Below, piece after piece: positions 1 to 64,000 of a stretch of 64,000 nucleotides of DNA. The notes beneath the pieces are model-generated. The model searched no databases. It had not been told where the DNA came from and saw only the letters and a program-made list of their open reading frames with translations. The stretch lies in NCBI GenBank assembly GCA_054601695.1, contig BAAHQB010000115.1:186001-250000 (forward strand). Direction: 5' to 3'. This stretch comes from Amorphochlora amoebiformis. Its lineage: Eukaryota > Cercozoa > Chlorarachniophyceae. Made by a program: the position numbers and the translations under genes. Positions within the stretch are counted from its first letter, which is position 1. Each line of letters starts with the position of its first letter.

Positions 1-93
1 GATGTACATGTCAAGAACTCGCCGATCATCTTGAATCAGCGATTCGGATTTAAGTTGGCCTTATGCCGGTAAAACCCGGCATTCGGCCCAATC

Positions 94-2462
<2,369 letters not shown>

Positions 2463-2692
2463 GATCGATCACAACAACCAAGTTAAAAGAGGTCAATCCT
2501 CCCACTGTGGTCGCCACCCAATACTTCGCTGCAGCTCGGGATTCCCGCGAGAACCTCTGGTATTTGCCCGAGAGATTCGGTAATATTAATCCCGGGGGTA
2601 GTCCGGGACTTGGCGTAAGTGCCCTGCGAATCACCGAATCTACCCAAATATACCGGGGGGAAGACCCAATACCCGGGAATTAGGGTCCCCAC
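2463..2692. promoter_or_regulatory. Shared divergent promoter region of genes A and B
   Basis: Only 230 bp separate the start codons of the minus-strand gene A and the plus-strand gene B. The interval is unique and visibly richer in GC than its surroundings, with GGGATTCCCGCGAG, CCCGGG twice and a CACGTG palindrome at about 2691-2696. No TATA-like element can be singled out. The head-to-head layout implies a bidirectional promoter; no particular factor-binding site is claimed. Confidence 0.55.
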
Positions 2693-23716
<21,024 letters not shown>

Positions 23717-24920
23717 TTTTCCGGCAACCCGATTGGCAGTATAGATCTATAGATTTCTTAGTAAATATTGACAAAACTAGAAAAAAGAGGCGACCGAAGC
23801 AGATTACTTCGTAAATCTAGATAAAAAAAAAAAAAAAAAGCGGCGCCGAAGGTTAGAAAACTCTGCAGCAGAAGATACATAGACGAAGGCTTTATATTTT
23901 GCTGTGATTCAAAACTGTACGCCCTCCAGCTCCCGAAAAACGGAAAATTTTAAGTGCTGACATGCATAGAAAGCCTATGATTAGATGTGCAAACTTGAGC
24001 TATTTTGAATTTGAGAGGGTTGGGCCTCCAGCAATTTCATAATAAATCCCGCCTTTCTTCGATGAATTCAGAACTAGCTTGTTCTGTTCGTTCATCAGGC
24101 TCCAGTCTAGTCTGTTTGGTTTAGATTCGGTACGCGGCGTATGACTAGTACTAGTAGTATGACCAGTATGAATCATTGAGGTCGCACCCGGCGAGCTACC
24201 AGGGCGGTCGGATCATTGTCTACATCATGTGTCTAGTGTTGGAGAAAGAGCAAGCAACTGGCCGGACTGGCGAAGTCCAAGGGCGAGTCATATATCATAC
24301 GTTAAACAGTCAGTATCTATCACGCTTATGTTTCTAACTTGCTTATCTTCACGAACAACAATAATGAGATCTCTAACTATAGTCCACTCGACCCGTATTG
24401 TAGACTAGGCGCAGGTAGAGTACGTGACTCCACTGATACGTACCATCATGCGTATCTGCATGCGTACTTACCTACGCACGCACCAACATACGCATATATC
24501 TACCACACCTACGCACGCACCAGCATACGCATATATCTACCTACATACACGTATCAAACCTAACAACATACGCATCAATGTGTCAACATGCCTAGATGCG
24601 TACCTAATACGTACATACCGTCTAGACCGTACGTACGTACTGACATACTGCTACTATTAATTTACTACGTATTATATGTTTCAACACTGTTTCCATCCTT
24701 TCCAGTGTGAAATTCATATTGGGTGTGAGTGTTGTTTCCCACATATCTAGATATGCACGTGTATATTGTTACATATATACTAGATATACAAACCCTACAA
24801 GCTCTAGTACCTAGGTAAGTGAATCACATATTTGCATTCTATCAAACGACTGCTGGATTGTAGCCAATTTTAATTAAGTGACACTCTGTTTGCGGAGCCT
24901 AGTGTGATCATGAGTCTTTA
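23717..24920. other. Convergent intergenic region between genes B and C
   Basis: About 1.2 kb of mostly unique sequence between the stop codons of genes B (23714-23716) and C (24921-24923). It must hold both 3' UTRs and polyadenylation signals. An A17 run lies at 23823-23839 and a CATACGCA/TACCTACG-rich stretch at 24440-24640. A GAGGTCGCACCC motif at 24179-24190 matches text in the telomeric block of intron 14. No exon was found. Confidence 0.6.
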
Positions 24921-63423
<38,503 letters not shown>

Positions 63424-63520
63424 CTGTAATACACGATGTATATATTATTGTATACACACACAACAGAATCCAATATATTGTTCCATCTGTAATACATGAT
63501 GTATATATTATTGTATACAT
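63424..63520 (-). repeat. Copy of the 5' edge of gene D exon 63423-63330
   Basis: The acceptor edge ATTACAG|ATGGAACAATATATTGGATTCTG and the preceding TACAATAATATATACATC(A/G)TG intron text are repeated once upstream, at 63425-63520, almost perfectly. Confidence 0.88.
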
Positions 63521-63522
63521 GC

Positions 63523-63566
<44 letters not shown>

Positions 63567-63583
63567 GAGTGTGTATACCTCGG

Positions 63584-64000
63584 GGCGCGCGCGCGCGCGC
63601 GCGCGCGCGCGCGCGCGCGCGCGCGCGCGCGCGCGCGCGCGCGCGCGCGCGCGCGCGCGCGCGCGCGCGCGCGCGCGCGCGCGCGCGCGCGCGCGCGCGC
63701 GCGCGCGCGCGCGCGCGCGCGCGCGCGCGCGCGCGCGCGCGCGCGCGCGCGCGCGCGCGCGCGCGCGCGCGCGCGCGCGCGCGCGCGCGCGCGCGCGCGC
63801 GCGCGCGCGCGCGCGCGCGCGCGCGCGCGCGCGCGCGCGCGCGCGCGCGCGCGCGCGCGCGCGCGCGCGCGCGCGCGCGCGCGCGCGCGCGCGCGCGCGC
63901 GCGCGCGCGCGCGCGCGCGCGCGCGCGCGCGCGCGCGCGCGCGCGCGCGCGCGCGCGCGCGCGCGCGCGCGCGCGCGCGCGCGCGCGCGCGCGCGCGCGC
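63584..64000. repeat. (GC)n dinucleotide repeat reaching the window end
   Basis: At least 417 bp of uninterrupted GC dinucleotide. In the sense of gene D it ends in CCCCGAG|GTATAC, which looks like a splice donor. Alternating GC of this length is the strongest Z-DNA-forming sequence and very hard to sequence, so true length and even existence need checking. Confidence 0.95.

Overview
This is a nuclear window from a eukaryote, very probably a protist. Three things show this. Coding sequence is cut into dozens of tiny exons with GT-AG (two apparently GC-AG) introns. Interstitial TTAGGG/CCCTAA telomere-type repeats are abundant. One gene resembles a centrosome/cilium protein. Most of the DNA is (AT)n microsatellite with blocks of (AC)n, (AAT)n, polypurine (GA)n and many minisatellites. 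Coding exons, typically 30-100 nt, are small islands in it. The lineage cannot be fixed from this sequence.

By joining islands that have splice sites and keep one reading frame I reconstructed four genes. Gene A (minus, 94-2462, 4 exons, 186 aa) is an RNF4/Slx8-like SUMO-targeted ubiquitin ligase. Gene B (plus, 2693-23716, 22 exons, 487 aa) is a pepsin-family aspartic protease with a signal peptide, a C-terminal transmembrane helix and a Gly-rich cytosolic tail. A and B diverge from a 230-bp shared promoter region. Gene C (minus, 24921-46789 and probably beyond, at least 24 exons, at least 423 aa) is a protein I do not recognise; it converges on gene B across 1.2 kb. Gene D (minus, 49008-63423 and beyond the window, 24 exons, at least 533 aa) has a leucine-rich repeat followed by a long coiled coil, the layout of LRRC45. 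Intron phases agree at every junction, and gene B independently gives the catalytic Asp-Tyr-Asp spacing of pepsins.

Two unusual features stand out. (1) The edges of many exons (a splice site plus 15-60 nt of flanking exon and/or intron) have been copied in series into the neighbouring intron, each copy separated by a fresh (AT)n run. This is seen at about twenty boundaries in genes B, C and D. (2) Many introns of genes B and C are made largely of CCCTAA telomeric repeat. A CCCTAG variant serves as the 3' splice site and GTAACCCTAA as the 5' splice site, and one 64-nt intron is essentially nothing else. Telomeric blocks, and a companion dispersed element, lie almost always with CCCTAA on the sense strand. 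Gene D has no telomeric blocks. The window ends in more than 400 bp of pure (GC)n.
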